Assembly (NCBI RefSeq): GCF_900066015.1
Contig: NZ_LN890655.1
Span: forward strand, 2,706,726-2,770,725
Source: Candidatus Promineifilum breve
Lineage (GTDB): Bacteria > Chloroflexota > Anaerolineae > Promineifilales > Promineifilaceae
Length of the DNA: 64,000 bases
Direction: 5' to 3'
The first letter of the stretch is position 1. Each line of letters begins with the position of its first letter. Below are positions 62,498 through 64,000 of the stretch, in pieces. Under the pieces are notes generated by a model. It was not told where the DNA came from. It searched no databases and was given only the letters and a program-made list of their open reading frames with translations. The translations under genes were made by a program, and so were the position numbers.

Positions 62498-64000
62498 ATG
62501 CGCCGTAAAATTATCTATTTGATCGTATTGACCGCGCTGTTGGGCCTGATCGCCGCCTGCCGCGAAGCCCCGGCCCCAACGCCAACCCCGCCCCCGGCCA
62601 CCGCAGCCGGCGCGGCCGCCGAGCCGGCGCCCACCACCGCCCCACCGCCCACGGCCACCACGCCGCCCCAGCCCACGGCCGAACCGACGGCCGTGTCCCT
62701 GGCTGAGCAGTGCGTCGAGCCGATCTATGTGGCCCTCATCTGGCACCAGCACCAGCCGGTCTACTACCAGGACGCGGAGACGGGTGTCTTTGCCAAGCCC
62801 TGGGTGCGGCTGCACGCGGCCAAGGATTACGTGGACATGGCCGCCATCCTGCAGGAGTATCCGGAGGTGAAGGCGACGTTTAACCTGACGCCCAGCCTCA
62901 TCCGCCAACTCGACGCGCTGAGCGCCGGGGCGACCGATCTCTATTGGCAACACACGATCATCTCGGCCGAGGAGCTGACCGACGAACAGAAGCAATTTAT
63001 CCTCGACCGTTTCTTCGATACCAACCGCCGCGTCATCGCCCGCTTCCCGCGCTACCAGGAACTATTGACGTTGCGCGACGGCAGCGCCGATCCGTTGGGC
63101 GACTTCACCACCGACGATTTTCGCGATCTTCAGGTGCTCTTTAATCTGGCCTGGACCGACCCGGCCTGGCTGGCCGAGGCCCCCTTAGCCGCGCTGGTCG
63201 AGCAGGGCGAAGGCTTCGCCGAGGCGGACAAGCAGGTCGTGCTCGACGAGCATCTGCGACTCATCAACGAGGTCATCCCCATCCACCGCGCCATGCAGGA
63301 CGACGGCCAGATCGAAGTGACCATGACGCCCTTCGCCCACCCCATCCTGCCGCTGCTGGTCGATACCGATCTGGCGCTGCGGGCCACGCCCGACCTGACC
63401 CTGCCCGCCGTGCCGTTCCGCTGGGGCCAGGACGCCGTGGCCCAGGTAGAGCGCGGCGTGGCCCTCTACAGCGAGCTATTCGGCCAGGCCCCGCGCGGCA
63501 TGTGGCCGAGCGAAGGCTCCGTGGCCCAGGAGATGGTCGGCATGGTCGGCGCCAACGGCCTGCAATGGATGGCGAGCAGCGAGGGCGTGCTGGCCCATAC
63601 GCTGGGCATGGATAGCTTCACCCGCGACGGCAACGAAGTCGTGGTGGAGGCCGGCGCGCTCTACCGGCCCTATACCGTGCAGGGCCGCAACAGTGGCCCG
63701 GTGGCGATGATCTTCCGCGACAACATCATCTCCGACAAACTCGCCTTTGCCTACTCCGGGCTGTCGGGCGCGGCGGCGGCCGACGATTTTATCAATCGCG
63801 TCTACAACGTCTGTGGCCGGCTTCAGGGTCAGGACGCCGCAGCCGAGTCCCCCGGCCCCCATCTGGTCACCATCATCGTTGACGGCGAAAACCCGTGGGA
63901 GAACTACGACAACGACGGCCGCGATTTCCTCCACGCCCTCTACCAGCGGCTGAGCGATGATCCCCACATCGTCACCGTGACGCCCAGCGAATTCCTGGAG
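62498..64000 (+). CDS. GH57 alpha-glucan hydrolase lipoprotein, 3' end outside window
   Basis: 501 codons are visible and the frame runs off the window. Lipobox LIAAC gives Cys about 20, then a Thr/Pro/Ala linker. The GH57 barrel has VALIWHQHQPVYYQD (motif 1), MTPFAHPILPLL (motif 2), GMWPSEGSVAQEM (motif 3, nucleophile E339) and IIVDGENPWENYDNDG (acid/base D462). It should act on surface alpha-glucans (amylase, amylopullulanase or branching type undecided). RBS GGGAGAA. Last visible gene of the import operon. Confidence 0.92.
   Translation, partial: MRRKIIYLIVLTALLGLIAACREAPAPTPTPPPATAAGAAAEPAPTTAPPPTATTPPQPTAEPTAVSLAEQCVEPIYVALIWHQHQPVYYQDAETGVFAKPWVRLHAAKDYVDMAAILQEYPEVKATFNLTPSLIRQLDALSAGATDLYWQHTIISAEELTDEQKQFILDRFFDTNRRVIARFPRYQELLTLRDGSADPLGDFTTDDFRDLQVLFNLAWTDPAWLAEAPLAALVEQGEGFAEADKQVVLDEHLRLINEVIPIHRAMQDDGQIEVTMTPFAHPILPLLVDTDLALRATPDLTLPAVPFRWGQDAVAQVERGVALYSELFGQAPRGMWPSEGSVAQEMVGMVGANGLQWMASSEGVLAHTLGMDSFTRDGNEVVVEAGALYRPYTVQGRNSGPVAMIFRDNIISDKLAFAYSGLSGAAAADDFINRVYNVCGRLQGQDAAAESPGPHLVTIIVDGENPWENYDNDGRDFLHALYQRLSDDPHIVTVTPSEFLE

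Overview
The window is GC-rich chromosomal DNA with tightly packed genes. The gene set points to a heterotrophic member of the Chloroflexota, probably Anaerolineae-like. Supporting features are an AapJQMP amino-acid transporter, a BTAD-ATPase-TPR regulator, a TIGR03617-type F420-dependent LLM oxidoreductase, DUF433/DUF5615 pairs, lipoproteins with Thr/Pro/Glu-rich stalks, and many genes whose -10 box lies directly before the start codon. This placement is inferred from gene content; no rRNA or tRNA gene was seen. No phage, insertion sequence or CRISPR array was found.

Layout. 1-5 kb: partial membrane protein, GNAT acetyltransferase, large BTAD regulator, VOC protein, secreted protein. 5-8.5 kb: comM with DUF2283 and DUF1905 genes, a MazEF-like toxin-antitoxin pair, a nucleotidyltransferase. 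8.7-15.2 kb: secreted 5'-nucleotidase, small membrane peptide, LLM oxidoreductase, acyl-CoA dehydrogenase, APH-like kinase, DUF433/DUF5615 pair. 15.2-23.2 kb: acyl-CoA carboxylase genes (biotin carboxylase-BCCP fusion on +; carboxyltransferase, second biotin carboxylase and BCCP on -) around a polysaccharide deacetylase lipoprotein. 23.5-29 kb: ROK sugar kinase and a giant surface pullulanase. 29-33 kb: DUF123 nuclease, HepT/MNT module, DUF4405 membrane pair, metalloprotease. 33.6-40.6 kb: S33-like lipoprotein hydrolase, NatAB-type ABC exporter, HicB-like protein, YjbQ, aminotransferase, a sigma factor fused to a bifunctional-nuclease domain. 40.6-47.3 kb: aap operon and ctaB. 47.5-50.7 kb: rpmF-fabD-fabG-asp23-nusB. 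50.7-52 kb: SnoaL-like protein and a Phd/VapC pair. 52-56 kb: pheST behind a Phe-rich leader peptide and attenuator. 56-64 kb: acyltransferase, MarR regulator, then an alpha-glucan import operon (FAS1-binding protein fusion, MalF, MalG, GH57 lipoprotein).

How the genes fit together. The surface pullulanase, the GH57 enzyme, the MalEFG-like importer (no ATPase gene here) and the ROK kinase make an alpha-glucan uptake route. The dehydrogenase and carboxylase genes suggest branched-chain or odd-chain acyl-CoA breakdown.

What stands out. (1) A dense population of palindromic repeats, several built from short tandem units, sits between genes and also inside reading frames (pheT, the ROK kinase twice, the start of the GNAT gene, C-terminal tails). 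(2) pheST has a textbook-like transcription attenuator. (3) The AapQ permease carries a segment that aligns without gaps to lobe 2 of its own binding protein. (4) There are two unusual fusions: FAS1 plus sugar-binding protein, and ECF sigma factor plus bifunctional nuclease. (5) A -10 box 6-9 nt before ATG recurs, suggesting leaderless mRNAs.
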